Below are positions 34,701 through 44,104 of a stretch of 64,000 nt of DNA, in pieces (within the stretch, counting starts at the first letter, position 1; every line of letters begins with the position of its first letter). Position numbers and translations under genes: made by a program. The notes under the pieces were generated by a model. It saw nothing but the letters and a program-made list of their open reading frames with translations, had not been told where the DNA came from and did no database searches. Origin of the DNA: UBA12087 sp964370815 (GTDB lineage: Bacteria > Chloroflexota > Anaerolineae > Anaerolineales > Villigracilaceae); contig CAYJKQ010000001.1 of NCBI GenBank assembly GCA_964370815.1, positions 496,001-560,000 on the forward strand, in the 5' to 3' direction.

Positions 34701-35689
34701 CCACCAAACCTAAATTAGCCATATACTGGGCAGCCTCATGTGGAGGCTGCGATATCGCTATCTTAAATATCCATGAAAAAATCCTGGATGTGGATGCCAA
34801 TTTCGAAGTAGTATTCTGGCCAGTGGCCATGGATGCAAAGTATAAAGATGTAGAAGCCATGGAAGACGGGTCGATCTTATTAACCCTTTTCAATGGTGGA
34901 ATTCGTAACGATGAAAACGAACACATCGCAAAATTACTTCGGAAAAAATCCAAAATCCTTGTGGCATTTGGATCCTGCGCCACCGAAGGTTGCATTCCCG
35001 GATTGGCCAATTTCACTCCGATAAAAGAGATCGTTGATACCGCTTATACGACCCTAACAACCGAAAATCCGGAAAATATCCGGCCTCAACCTTTTTATGA
35101 CATGCCCGAAGGTCAAATCACAATCCCAACATTATTCCCCATTCTGAGAACTCTCGAACAGGTGGTTGATGTGGATTATTTTATGCCAGGTTGCCCACCT
35201 GAATCTCACCAGATTGCCGCAGTTATTGACCTTGTCGTCCAAGTGCTTCAAGGAAAAGCCGAGTTACCACCTAAAGGTGCAGTAATCGGAGCGGGAGCTT
35301 CCACTGTATGCGATGATTGCAAACGAACACGTGGAATTAAGAAGATCAAAAAATTTGATCGCATCCAATTAGTGCATGCTGATCCAGACCTTTGTTTACT
35401 TGAACAAGGAATCCCTTGCAATGGTCCAGCAACGCGCCAGGGTTGTGGAGCCCTTTGCCCCACAGCTGGTGCGCAATGCATTGGTTGCTATGGCCCAGCT
35501 GAAGGAGTTATTGATTATGGCGCTCGTCTGGTAGCTGCATTTGCATCTGTAATTGACAGCAAAGATCCAGAAGAGATTGATAGTATTTTAGACGGCCTCG
35601 TAGATCCTGCTGGACAGTTTTATCGGTTTAATCTCGCTGGATCATTGCTAAGAGGCAGTCTTTCAGCAGTCAAATCCAACGGAAAATGA
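34697..35689 (+). CDS. mvhG: [NiFe]-hydrogenase small subunit, MvhG type
   Basis: 330 residues with proximal-cluster motifs WAASCGGCDIA, FGSCATEGC and MPGCPPESH, and a C-terminal Cys-rich part (VCDDCKRTRG; PCNGP; GCGALCPTAGAQCIGCYGP) for two more clusters. No twin-arginine signal, so the enzyme is cytoplasmic, which matches group 3c (Mvh, F420-non-reducing) hydrogenases. Overlaps mvhD by four bases and precedes mvhA by 13. Confidence 0.94.
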   Translation: MTTKPKLAIYWAASCGGCDIAILNIHEKILDVDANFEVVFWPVAMDAKYKDVEAMEDGSILLTLFNGGIRNDENEHIAKLLRKKSKILVAFGSCATEGCIPGLANFTPIKEIVDTAYTTLTTENPENIRPQPFYDMPEGQITIPTLFPILRTLEQVVDVDYFMPGCPPESHQIAAVIDLVVQVLQGKAELPPKGAVIGAGASTVCDDCKRTRGIKKIKKFDRIQLVHADPDLCLLEQGIPCNGPATRQGCGALCPTAGAQCIGCYGPAEGVIDYGARLVAAFASVIDSKDPEEIDSILDGLVDPAGQFYRFNLAGSLLRGSLSAVKSNGK

Positions 35690-35702
35690 TCCTGGAGGAA
35701 AT

Positions 35703-37172
35703 ATGCAAAGGATAACAATTGATCCCATCACGCGCCTGGAAGGTCATGGCAAAATTGAAATTTTTCTCAACGAAGACGGTGAGGTAGCCAATACTTACTT
35801 CCAGATCCCTGAACTGCGTGGTTTTGAACGGTTTTGTGTCGGTCGCCCAGTGGAAGAATTGCCACTGCTGACGAACCGTATCTGCGGAGTCTGCCCTGAA
35901 GCCCACCATATGGCAGGAGCCAAAGCAGCTGATGCAGTTTACCATGTTGACCCTCCCCGCACCGCAAAAATGCTGCGTGAATTACTATACAACGCATTTT
36001 ACTGCACTGACCACACCACTCACTTTTATGCCCTGGCAGGTCCCGATTTTATTATGGGACCCGATGCACCAGTTGCTGAACGCAATATTTTGGGCGTTAT
36101 CCATAAAGTCGGTCTGGAAATTGGCGGGAAAGTAATCCAGATGCGAAAATATGGACACAACGTAGTAGAGATGATCGGTGGTCGCAAAGTCCATCCATGC
36201 ACTTCCATCCCCGGTGGAATGACCAAAGGTATTACCGAAGAACAGAGAAAAGAAATTGAAACAATGGGACGCTGGGCAATAGAATTTGCCCAATTCTCGC
36301 TCAAGATATTTGGTGACATCGTCTTAGGTAATAAAGCTTACCTTGACTTAATATTAGGTGATATCTATACGCATAAAACCTATTCGATCGGCATGGTTGA
36401 CGAAAACAATCACGTTAATTTTTACGATGGTTTGATAAGTGTAGTGGCACCAGATGGCGAAAGAATTGGCAAATATGGCCCGAATGATTACCAGGATTGG
36501 ATAACGGAACGCGCTGAACCCTGGACCTATCTGAAATTCCCCTATCTCAAGAAAGTTGGCTGGAAAGGTTTCGTGGACGGAAAAGATTCTGGTGTTTACA
36601 CAGCCACACCTCTCTCGCGCCTGAATGCGGCAGACGGAATGGCTACACCGCTCGCCCAGGAAGAATACGATAAATTCTATAGTACATTAGGTGGCAAACC
36701 AGTTCATCAACGACTGGCTACACATTGGGCGCGCTTGATAGAATTGCTTTACGCAGCAGAACGCTGGGTGGAATTAGCAACAGACCCAGAGATAACATCG
36801 ACAAACTTCCACACTATCCCTACCGAAAAACCCACAGAAGGTGTTGGAATTGTGGAAGCACCACGTGGAACCCTAACGCATCATTATTGGACTGACGACC
36901 GTGGTGTGGTCACAAAGGTGAACCTGATTGTCGGCACCACCAATAACTATGCACCTATGAGCATGTCCATCAAGAAAGCTGCCCAAAGTCTCATTAAAAA
37001 AGGTACGGTTGTGAATGAAGGCTTACTCAACATGGTTGAGATGGCTTTCCGCTCTTACGATCCCTGTTTTGGGTGCGCAACTCACTCATTACCGGGACAA
37101 ATGCCTTTGCAAGTTACTATATATGATGCAAAGGGTAATATTCAAGAAGTTCTCAGACAGTTTTGTAAATAA
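35703..37172 (+). CDS. mvhA: [NiFe]-hydrogenase large subunit, MvhA type
   Basis: 489 residues. Both nickel motifs are intact: RICGVCPEAHH near residue 60 and DPCFGCATH near the C-terminus. About 27 residues follow the His, forming the extension that a maturation protease should remove once Ni is inserted; a candidate protease is encoded next. The opening ITIDPITRLEGHGKIEIF is classic. With MvhD/G and HdrABC this indicates a group 3c enzyme that oxidises or evolves H2 coupled to bifurcation. Strong site GGAGGAAAT before ATG 35703. Confidence 0.95.
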   Translation: MQRITIDPITRLEGHGKIEIFLNEDGEVANTYFQIPELRGFERFCVGRPVEELPLLTNRICGVCPEAHHMAGAKAADAVYHVDPPRTAKMLRELLYNAFYCTDHTTHFYALAGPDFIMGPDAPVAERNILGVIHKVGLEIGGKVIQMRKYGHNVVEMIGGRKVHPCTSIPGGMTKGITEEQRKEIETMGRWAIEFAQFSLKIFGDIVLGNKAYLDLILGDIYTHKTYSIGMVDENNHVNFYDGLISVVAPDGERIGKYGPNDYQDWITERAEPWTYLKFPYLKKVGWKGFVDGKDSGVYTATPLSRLNAADGMATPLAQEEYDKFYSTLGGKPVHQRLATHWARLIELLYAAERWVELATDPEITSTNFHTIPTEKPTEGVGIVEAPRGTLTHHYWTDDRGVVTKVNLIVGTTNNYAPMSMSIKKAAQSLIKKGTVVNEGLLNMVEMAFRSYDPCFGCATHSLPGQMPLQVTIYDAKGNIQEVLRQFCK

Positions 37173-37186
37173 CCAGGGATTTAATG

Positions 37187-37218
37187 AAAAGGGCTGTCCT
37201 AAACTGGACAGCCCTTTT
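37187..37218 (+). terminator. Strong hairpin between mvhA and the protease gene
   Basis: AAAAGGGCTGTCC (37187-37199) pairs perfectly with GGACAGCCCTTTT (37206-37218), loop of 6. The T run is part of the stem. It can act as a (leaky) terminator. It ends 8 bases before the next start codon, leaving no room for a ribosome binding site outside it. Confidence 0.65.
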
Positions 37219-37226
37219 AAGAATAC

Positions 37227-37736
37227 ATGATGGATAATAAAACTCTCATAATTGGTTTGGGAAACCCAATCCTTGGCGATGATGGTGTTGGATGGGTAAT
37301 TGCTCAAAACCTTACTAATCAACTTGCTGCAGACCCTAGCCTGGAGTTTGAGTTCCTGTCTTTGGGAGGCTTAAGCCTCATGGAAAGATTAACTGGTTAC
37401 CCAAAAGTGATACTTATAGACGCTTTATCCAGTGGAAAACATCCCAAGGGCAAAGTGGTTTCTTTTCCATTAAGTGAAGTTCCTGACCTGACCTCGGGTC
37501 ACACTTCTTCTGCACATGATACCAGCCTTCGAAATGCATTAGTTTTAGGCCGCAGTATGGGCATCGATCTTCCAAAGGACGAGGATATTATTATCGTTGC
37601 AATTGAAGCTGAAAATGTTTATGATTTCAGCGAAGAACTCAGCCCAGTGGTTGCAGCTGCGATACCAGAAGCGGAAAATCTCGTTTTAAATATTATTTCC
37701 TTGATTAAAAAAGAAAGATGGTATGGTGGAACTTAG
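37227..37736 (+). CDS. Hydrogenase maturation protease (HyaD/HycI/FrhD family)
   Basis: 169 residues starting IIGLGNPILGDDGVGWVIA, the nickel-recognition loop with the conserved Asp of the M52 peptidases; further family segments are LIDALSSGKHPKGKV and the ELSPVV region. It cleaves the C-terminal extension of the large subunit, most likely of MvhA encoded upstream. No ribosome binding site is visible before ATG 37227 (a second ATG follows at 37230), and a strong hairpin lies directly upstream, so its translation may be low or depend on the hairpin. Confidence 0.92.
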   Translation: MMDNKTLIIGLGNPILGDDGVGWVIAQNLTNQLAADPSLEFEFLSLGGLSLMERLTGYPKVILIDALSSGKHPKGKVVSFPLSEVPDLTSGHTSSAHDTSLRNALVLGRSMGIDLPKDEDIIIVAIEAENVYDFSEELSPVVAAAIPEAENLVLNIISLIKKERWYGGT

Positions 37737-37845
37737 CATTGTTATCAGTTCATTTAACCATCTCAACCAAGATCAATTAAAAGCAGCCATACTCATCTCA
37801 GAACTTGAATCACAAACGAAAGATTCTATTGTTACACAAGGCTGA
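37723..37845 (+). CDS. Possible 40-residue small protein
   Basis: ATG 37723 overlaps the end of the protease gene by 14 bases in another frame and opens 40 codons to TGA 37843-37845, ending 6 bp before the convergent phosphofructokinase gene. The start MVELSIVISSF faintly recalls HypA's MHELS opening, but there are no zinc cysteines. It could be a degraded remnant or no gene. Confidence 0.25.
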   Translation: MVELSIVISSFNHLNQDQLKAAILISELESQTKDSIVTQG

Positions 37846-37851
37846 CAACTT

Positions 37852-39051
37852 CTACATCTCACTTGTCATAATGAACAGCGGTTTCATTTCAAAACTTTCA
37901 TAAATCGGACGATAACGTTCTGTATTGTAGAATTCTTTTACATCCACAATTTTCTTAGTTTTTGTTATTACATCCAAGGGAACATTATCATAGCGACCAT
38001 TTTTTAGGACGACCAAGCGGCCATGAATTCCCTTTAACAAAAGGTCCAGAGCTAGATTTCCAAAAGCCATAGGAGCAATTGAATCAATAGCATCGGGATC
38101 CCCACCCCTGACCATGTATCCCAGTTTTTGATTGACAATATCAATTGATTTGCCATTGTTATACCTGGCTGTTAATTCCTTTAATTGGTAGGACACCAAA
38201 TCTCCAATCCCTCCCAGCTTTGCATGACCATAGGCATCTTGCGAAACATCTTTTAATACCATTTCTCCTCCCTCAAACATAGCTCCTTCAGACACAAGTA
38301 CTATGGCGTAATTGCTGGGGTTATGTGTCCTATCATATACAAGCAGTTCTGCCAATCGATCGATATTAAACTTGAATTCAGGAATAACACAGCGATTCGC
38401 GGCACCTGCCATTGTCGGTAACATTGCTGTAAATCCGGCGTATCGACCAAAAACTTCCAATACCATTAATCGCTCATGAGAACCTGCTATCGTTCTTAAG
38501 GAATTTGCCAGTGAAATTGTGCGAGTCACACATGTACTAAAACCGATGCAATAATCCGTTCCAGGCACATCGTTATCCATCGTTTTAGGTATAGCAACCA
38601 CTTTGACGCCTTCTTGAAACAATCTAACCGCATAGCTCAAGGTGTCATCTCCCCCGATCGGGATCAGGAAATCGATCCCGAGAAAGTCCAAGTTTCTTAA
38701 AATTTCCGGAGTAAGGTCATTCTTATCCTTATTATATTTATCTTTTAGGTGTGCAGGGACATCATCCCGCTTAATACTGCTTGGTTTGGTTCGGGATGTA
38801 TGTAAAAATGTACCTCCCGTACGACCGGTTCTGTTAACTAATTCTTCAGTTAAATTCTTGTAATTATTACTATTATCAGCGGTTATCTCACGGACCACAT
38901 CCACCAATCCACCCCAACCTCGCCGGATACCTATTACATCAAATCCTTCTCGTAATGCCCTAATTGTCACAGCTCGAATGGCAGGGTTTAAACCAGGAAC
39001 ATCTCCACCACCTGTAAGTATTCCAATGACACCATGCTTTTTTTGAACCAT
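37852..39051 (-). CDS. 6-phosphofructokinase, probably PPi-dependent
   Basis: 399 residues of the PfkA superfamily: GGGDVPGLN near residue 15, GGDDT at 133-137 and PKTMDNDVPGTD at 155-166. The Asp after GGD (GGDD instead of GGDG) and the Lys of PKTMDND are the two positions that mark pyrophosphate-dependent enzymes (reversible phosphorylation of fructose 6-phosphate). A sedoheptulose-7-phosphate activity is also possible in this clade. It is monocistronic with its own promoter at 39105-39133. Start ATG 39051 has AAGGGAG upstream. Confidence 0.88.
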   Translation of the reverse strand: MVQKKHGVIGILTGGGDVPGLNPAIRAVTIRALREGFDVIGIRRGWGGLVDVVREITADNSNNYKNLTEELVNRTGRTGGTFLHTSRTKPSSIKRDDVPAHLKDKYNKDKNDLTPEILRNLDFLGIDFLIPIGGDDTLSYAVRLFQEGVKVVAIPKTMDNDVPGTDYCIGFSTCVTRTISLANSLRTIAGSHERLMVLEVFGRYAGFTAMLPTMAGAANRCVIPEFKFNIDRLAELLVYDRTHNPSNYAIVLVSEGAMFEGGEMVLKDVSQDAYGHAKLGGIGDLVSYQLKELTARYNNGKSIDIVNQKLGYMVRGGDPDAIDSIAPMAFGNLALDLLLKGIHGRLVVLKNGRYDNVPLDVITKTKKIVDVKEFYNTERYRPIYESFEMKPLFIMTSEM

Positions 39052-39104
39052 GTGTGACTCCCTTGATGATGAATTGCAATGCTCGCATGAAAAGGTTCAC
39101 CTGT

Positions 39105-39137
39105 ATTATAGATACGCAATTGTATTAATTCAATTGC
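39105..39137 (-). promoter_or_regulatory. Promoter of the phosphofructokinase gene with overlapping inverted repeat
   Basis: On the minus strand TTGAAT (39133-39128), 17 bases, TATAAT (39110-39105). The inverted repeat GCAATTG-N8-CAATTGC (39116-39137) covers the -35 box and spacer, a place where a bound regulator would block RNA polymerase. Confidence 0.55.
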
Positions 39138-39249
39138 AATGAATTTTTTTGATCACTTCTTTATCGATCAGCAAATTGTCGGTGTTTCATAATGAAATAG
39201 CCCTTTGAAAGCTAGCAGAATCAACGGAATATAATACAATGATCATGAA

Positions 39250-40959
39250 TTACCCAAGTATTAGGAAACCAATTCCCCGTGCAAATAATGATGCCACTAA
39301 AGCCACTACGAGTGTAAAACATGCTATGAAAATCATATTTCTTCCCCCCAGTTCTTTCTTTAATGTGGTCAAAGTGGGAAGACACGGAATGTAAAAAACG
39401 ACAAACACAGTGAATGTTAACATTTGTAATGAAGTCATTGCTGAAGAAAAATCTGCCACTCCAAGCGCTTGACGGAGCATAACCAGTGACAGTTCTTTTC
39501 TCAATATTCCAAACATCAAAGGAACGCCTGTTTCAGTTGGCAACCCCAGCACCCATGTAAATGGTCTTACCAATATATTAAGAAACTGACCTACATTAAA
39601 ATAGTTTAGTAATGCCAGAAACATGCTGCCGATAATCAACAATGGCCATGCTTCAACGATGAATTCACGTACACGAAACCATACTTTGCTGATAACAGCT
39701 TTAATTGTGGGAACTCTGTAAACTGGCATTTCCAAGATCAAACCTGGAGAATCATCCGGTAAGATAAGGGTCAGTAAACGACCCGTCAGGGCGATCACGA
39801 AAATATTAAATATATATATCCCCAATGCCCACAAAGGTCCCAGGTAAAATGCGACAAGCCCAAACACCACCGAAAGCCTGGCAGCACATGGAACCAGAAC
39901 CGATAAAGCTGCTGCTAAAAACCGATCCTGCTTTTCTTCAAGGATACGAGTAGACATAACTGCAGGAACATTACACCCATATCCAAGAATAAAAGGGACA
40001 ATCGCTTTTCCATGCAAACCCAAACGATGCATCAGGTTATCCATCAAAAATGCTACGCGCGGAAGGTAACCTGCGTCTTCCATGATGCTCAAACCGAGCA
40101 AGAAAGGCACAAGGTAAGGTAAGACTATCGCAAATCCACCGGATATTCCCTGGATTACACCTATAACCATTTGCGCCAAAAATGAAGTCTGGTCGATATA
40201 AATTATGATTGCCTGGCTTGCCTGGTCGAAGAATTTCAAGATGGGTCCTTCGATCACACTGCCCAATCCGTAGACGACTTGAAAAAAGAAGAACAAGATG
40301 ATTATAAGAGCCAGAAAACCCCAAACTGGATCCAACAAAAAAATATCCAAGTTATCCCGCCATGAGTATCGACGGTTCCCTTGTTTACTAATTGATTTAG
40401 CTAAATCAGCAGCCTGTTTATGTCGATCAACTTGAACGTCAGAATAAAGGTTAATCTTATTATCCGATCTAGTTTGACGGGCTGCTTGCAGAGCAGCTAA
40501 AAACAAATTTTTTATACCCTGCCCCCTGCTGGCTATCAAAGGCAATACCTTCACACCAAGCTTTTTCTCCAACTCCAAACCATCGATTGACAATCCAATC
40601 CGCATGGCTTCATCCATCATATTGAGGCCAACCACCATCGGTCTTTTTAATGCAAGCAACTCCAATGTGAGATCAAGTCCCTGGGCAAGGTGTGTTGCAT
40701 CAATTATATTGATGATCACATCCACTTGATTTGATGCCAGGTATCGCTGGGTTTCAGATTCAGCAGGATTTGTTCCAACAAGCGAGTATGTTCCAGGCAA
40801 ATCAACCAATTCCTCGACTTCGCCTGCCACTCGAATTCTACTCTCGGTAAAAGTAACCGTAGTCCCCGAGAAATTTCCGGTTTCAGCCTTGTATCCAGCT
40901 ACCTGATTAAACAAGGTGCTTTTACCACAGTTTGGTTGTCCGACCAGAGCTATTCGCAT
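39250..40959 (-). CDS. feoB: Ferrous iron transporter FeoB, short form
   Basis: N-terminal G-protein domain: G1 GQPNCGKST at residues 7-15, G2-region Thr in SGTTVTF, G3 DLPGTYSL, G4-like LNMMDEA. Then a helical linker and the permease with Gate motifs (SIMEDAGYLPRVAFLMDNLM; VPFILGYGCNVPAVM). It imports Fe(II) under anoxic conditions. At 569 residues it is shorter than E. coli FeoB (773), without a long C-terminal tail. No feoA neighbour is visible. 5'-flank 40960-41213 holds no clear promoter. Confidence 0.94.
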   Translation of the reverse strand: MRIALVGQPNCGKSTLFNQVAGYKAETGNFSGTTVTFTESRIRVAGEVEELVDLPGTYSLVGTNPAESETQRYLASNQVDVIINIIDATHLAQGLDLTLELLALKRPMVVGLNMMDEAMRIGLSIDGLELEKKLGVKVLPLIASRGQGIKNLFLAALQAARQTRSDNKINLYSDVQVDRHKQAADLAKSISKQGNRRYSWRDNLDIFLLDPVWGFLALIIILFFFFQVVYGLGSVIEGPILKFFDQASQAIIIYIDQTSFLAQMVIGVIQGISGGFAIVLPYLVPFLLGLSIMEDAGYLPRVAFLMDNLMHRLGLHGKAIVPFILGYGCNVPAVMSTRILEEKQDRFLAAALSVLVPCAARLSVVFGLVAFYLGPLWALGIYIFNIFVIALTGRLLTLILPDDSPGLILEMPVYRVPTIKAVISKVWFRVREFIVEAWPLLIIGSMFLALLNYFNVGQFLNILVRPFTWVLGLPTETGVPLMFGILRKELSLVMLRQALGVADFSSAMTSLQMLTFTVFVVFYIPCLPTLTTLKKELGGRNMIFIACFTLVVALVASLFARGIGFLILG

Positions 40960-41213
40960 TTATTAATTTTAACCGATTTCCACCTGGTAACCTAGATTCG
41001 CAATGGCTGAAATTATTTTGATCTTCGCTGACCAGATTATTATCATACTCTAAAGACAATTTCATTAAATGCCACCAGAAACTTATTTTTTCCCAGCCAG
41101 GTCATCATTAATGCTTTCCGCCCTCTTGGCCTTAATCGATTAATGAAAATCCTAAATCGAGGAATTATACGAATCAGAACCGTTAAAATTCCCAGAAAAA
41201 GAGGGGAAAACAA

Positions 41214-41651
41214 CTAAGTTCCATTTTTAGCTGTTCGGCGAATATATCTTGTAATAAATTTTGGGGGTTCGATTGAAAAATAGCGGAAAATTGGATGAAC
41301 ATTGAGGATCCTCAAAGCATTCCCAATCATAAATATTCCAACTGTGATCAATAGTAACGCTCCCATGGGTGTGCTCAACTGAAAAACCGACCCGATCGCT
41401 CCCAGCAAAAAGCCCAAAACCGTATAAGCAACCAACTTTGACCCAAGGAATAAAAGGATAGGCATTGCCAAGTTTATGTTTAATTTCTTAGCACGGCTCT
41501 TATTAAATCCTTCCTTTCTCAATGATTGGATCTGAATATTGTTTTCCAGTTGGTGTTCCAAAGAACTTGCCAGTAATCCTCCTTGAACAGCCAAACAGCT
41601 TAATCCGCCCGTAGTCAAACCTGTGATAAAAGCAACAATTACCTCGTTCAT
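41214..41651 (-). CDS. UreH/TauE/DsbD-like membrane protein, probably C-terminally truncated
   Basis: 145 residues with FITGLTTGGLSCLAVQGGLLA at the start (a DsbD/UreH-type opening) and two or three more membrane spans. Such proteins normally have six spans and over 200 residues; this one stops at TAG 41216-41214. After the stop the same frame reads LFSPLFLGILTVLI, which looks like the next family segment, and then unrelated sequence. So the gene may be broken by a stop plus a deletion. The start overlaps copA's stop (ATGA), which ties it to copper handling, where such proteins move reducing power or metal. Confidence 0.6.
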   Translation of the reverse strand: MNEVIVAFITGLTTGGLSCLAVQGGLLASSLEHQLENNIQIQSLRKEGFNKSRAKKLNINLAMPILLFLGSKLVAYTVLGFLLGAIGSVFQLSTPMGALLLITVGIFMIGNALRILNVHPIFRYFSIEPPKFITRYIRRTAKNGT

Positions 41652-44074
41652 AGTATTTTAGCTTTCCTTAACCTCAAGCTATTACTGACCACAAATATAC
41701 TGCTAAAAGCCATTGCCCCGGCAGCCAACATTGGATTAAGAAATCCCGCTGCCGCAGCGGGAATCAGGAGAATGTTGTAAATAAAAGCCCAAAAAAGATT
41801 TTGCTTTATTGTGTTGAGTGTTTTTCTGGAAAGCTGAATAGCGCGACCGACTCCGCTCAGGTCGCCACTGATCAGGGTTACTGGTGCCGTAGCCATGGCA
41901 ATATCTGTTCCCGTTCCAATGGCGATACCAACATCAGCTTGAGCCAATGCCGGGGCATCGTTTACACCATCCCCTACCATGGCTATCACTTTGCCTGATT
42001 CCTGGAGCTTCTTCACCTCGGATGATTTCCCATCGGGCAGAACTTCCGCCAAAACCTGGTCAATACCAACCTGGCGTGCAATGGCTTCTGCAGTTTTCTG
42101 GTTGTCTCCTGTTATCATGACAATTTTCAAGCCCATTCGGTGGAGATCATCAATCGCATTTTTTGAGTTTTCTTTGACGGTATCTGCTACTGCGATAACA
42201 CCATAAACCTCACCATTAATTGCGACCAACATTGCTGTTTTTGCATGAACCTGAAAATTATCAACCTCCGAATCGAAACCAATCATAGAATAATTTCGAT
42301 CTTTCATCATGCGCATATTTCCAACTGCTATTTGGTGTCCATCCACAACCGCTTCGACACCCAATCCAGCCTCAGCTAAAAATCCTTCAGGTTCAACGAG
42401 ACCTATACCCTGCTTAGTAGCTTCCGCCCAAATCGTCTCTCCGAGAGGGTGCTCGCTGCCCTTTTCCACGCTGGCTGCAAACCGCAGAATTTTATCAACT
42501 GGCCATTTAACTGGATCCATGCTGAAAATATCTGTAACTGCTGGTTGTCCTTTTGTGATTGTTCCAGTTTTATCCATAACAACTACACTAACCCGACCAG
42601 CCCTCTCCAATGCTTCAGATGTTCTGAAAAGGATGCCTAATTCTGCTGCTTTGCCAGTTCCTACCATCACAGCCGTTGGTGTCGCCAAACCCATCGCACA
42701 AGGACACGCGATCACGAGAACGGCTACCATGTTGATCAAAGCCCTGGTTAATTGACTTACTTCTGTTTCTATTGGAAGGGGGATTATGAAATACCAGATC
42801 AGAAATGTAATTGCAGCAATCCCTATCACTACTGGTACGAAAACTGCTGATACTTTGTCTACCAATGCCTGAATGGGTGCTTTACTTCCCTGGGCATCCT
42901 CCACCAGCCGTACAATTTGTGCTAATGCTGTTTCCTTACCAACCCTGGTGGCTTCAAATTTTAGCATACCAAGTTTGTTCATGGTTGCCCCCACCACAGC
43001 ATCGCCTGGTCCTTTTTCTACTGGGAGGGATTCTCCTGTCAACATTGATTCGTCGAGTGTAGATCTACCTTCAACAATAACACCATCAACCGGGATTTTT
43101 TCTCCTGGCCGAACAAGAACAATATCTCCAACACGGACATCCTCCACAGGAACATCCATGACCTCGCCATCCCGTTCGATGCGAGCACTCTTGGCTTGCA
43201 ACCCCATCAATTTCTTAATGGCATCGCTCGTTCGTCCTTTTGCACGAGCTTCAAGGAACTTACCTAAACGGATGAGGGTTATGATCGTTGCTGATGTCTC
43301 AAAATATAAATGTCCTGGAAAATATCCAAGCATAGCAAAAATTGAATAAAAGTATGCGACAGAAGAGCCCATAGCTATGAGCACATCCATATTGGCAGCA
43401 CCATTTCGCAAGGATTTATATGCTCCAATATAATATTGCCAGCCTACATAGAACTGCACAGGAGTAGCCAGGATCAACATAAATATATCTGCCCAAACCC
43501 CATGTGCCCACATTGGGAGCAAACTAAAGTCACGCAACATTGATAATACAAATAAAGGTACTGTAAATAGCAAACCTATGATCAGCAGTTTTCGTTGATG
43601 ATCAATCTCAATTTCTCTTGCCCTTGCTTCAGCATCCTCTGTATTTCCGCCTAATTCAAGTGCTTCAAAACCAGCTGTGGAAATTGCTTTCCTGATCTCA
43701 GATTGGCTGATAATGGTGGGGATATACCTAACCCGGGCTTTTTCAGTTGTGAAGGTTACTTGTGATTCCAGAACTCCATCCAATTTGGCAAGAGCTTTTT
43801 CGAGGCGGCGGGCATCATTATCATCTGCAAGACGTTTGATCACTAGATCTGCTTCACCACTGGCAATCCCATAACCTGCTCGCTCAACCCGACCGATCAT
43901 CTCTTCAATTGCAAGTTTTTCTGGATCATATTCAATTGTTGCCCGTTCTGATGATAAATTCACCGAGGCTGTGGTGACCCCATCTAATTTCATTAAATTT
44001 CGTTCAACAGCCGCAACGCAATTAGCGCATGTCATTCCTGTTATTGGAAGAGTCAATTGTTTATTATCAGACAT
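41648..44074 (-). CDS. copA: Copper-exporting P1B-type ATPase
   Basis: 808 residues. The first HMA domain has GMTCANC (Cys16, Cys19); the second (about 77-142) has lost the CxxC pair and may be structural. The membrane metal site CPC is at 457-459, phosphorylation motif DKTGT at 501-505, TGES in the actuator and GDGVNDAPAL in the hinge. It exports Cu(I) from the cytoplasm. It follows csoR and copZ on the same strand, and a GC-rich hairpin stands in front of the start. Stop overlaps the next membrane gene (ATGA). Confidence 0.95.
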   Translation of the reverse strand: MSDNKQLTLPITGMTCANCVAAVERNLMKLDGVTTASVNLSSERATIEYDPEKLAIEEMIGRVERAGYGIASGEADLVIKRLADDNDARRLEKALAKLDGVLESQVTFTTEKARVRYIPTIISQSEIRKAISTAGFEALELGGNTEDAEARAREIEIDHQRKLLIIGLLFTVPLFVLSMLRDFSLLPMWAHGVWADIFMLILATPVQFYVGWQYYIGAYKSLRNGAANMDVLIAMGSSVAYFYSIFAMLGYFPGHLYFETSATIITLIRLGKFLEARAKGRTSDAIKKLMGLQAKSARIERDGEVMDVPVEDVRVGDIVLVRPGEKIPVDGVIVEGRSTLDESMLTGESLPVEKGPGDAVVGATMNKLGMLKFEATRVGKETALAQIVRLVEDAQGSKAPIQALVDKVSAVFVPVVIGIAAITFLIWYFIIPLPIETEVSQLTRALINMVAVLVIACPCAMGLATPTAVMVGTGKAAELGILFRTSEALERAGRVSVVVMDKTGTITKGQPAVTDIFSMDPVKWPVDKILRFAASVEKGSEHPLGETIWAEATKQGIGLVEPEGFLAEAGLGVEAVVDGHQIAVGNMRMMKDRNYSMIGFDSEVDNFQVHAKTAMLVAINGEVYGVIAVADTVKENSKNAIDDLHRMGLKIVMITGDNQKTAEAIARQVGIDQVLAEVLPDGKSSEVKKLQESGKVIAMVGDGVNDAPALAQADVGIAIGTGTDIAMATAPVTLISGDLSGVGRAIQLSRKTLNTIKQNLFWAFIYNILLIPAAAAGFLNPMLAAGAMAFSSIFVVSNSLRLRKAKIL

Positions 44075-44104
44075 TTTTCACCTTCTGAAAAAACTTCAAG
44101 AAAA

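Noticed and set aside
37723..37845. HypA-like nickel chaperone
   Set aside because: Only the first residues recall HypA; no zinc Cys pairs and just 40 codons. Kept only as a low-confidence small frame.
42309..43349. Long plus-strand frames opposite copA
   Set aside because: Ser/Thr/Pro-rich antisense shadows of a clear P-type ATPase.
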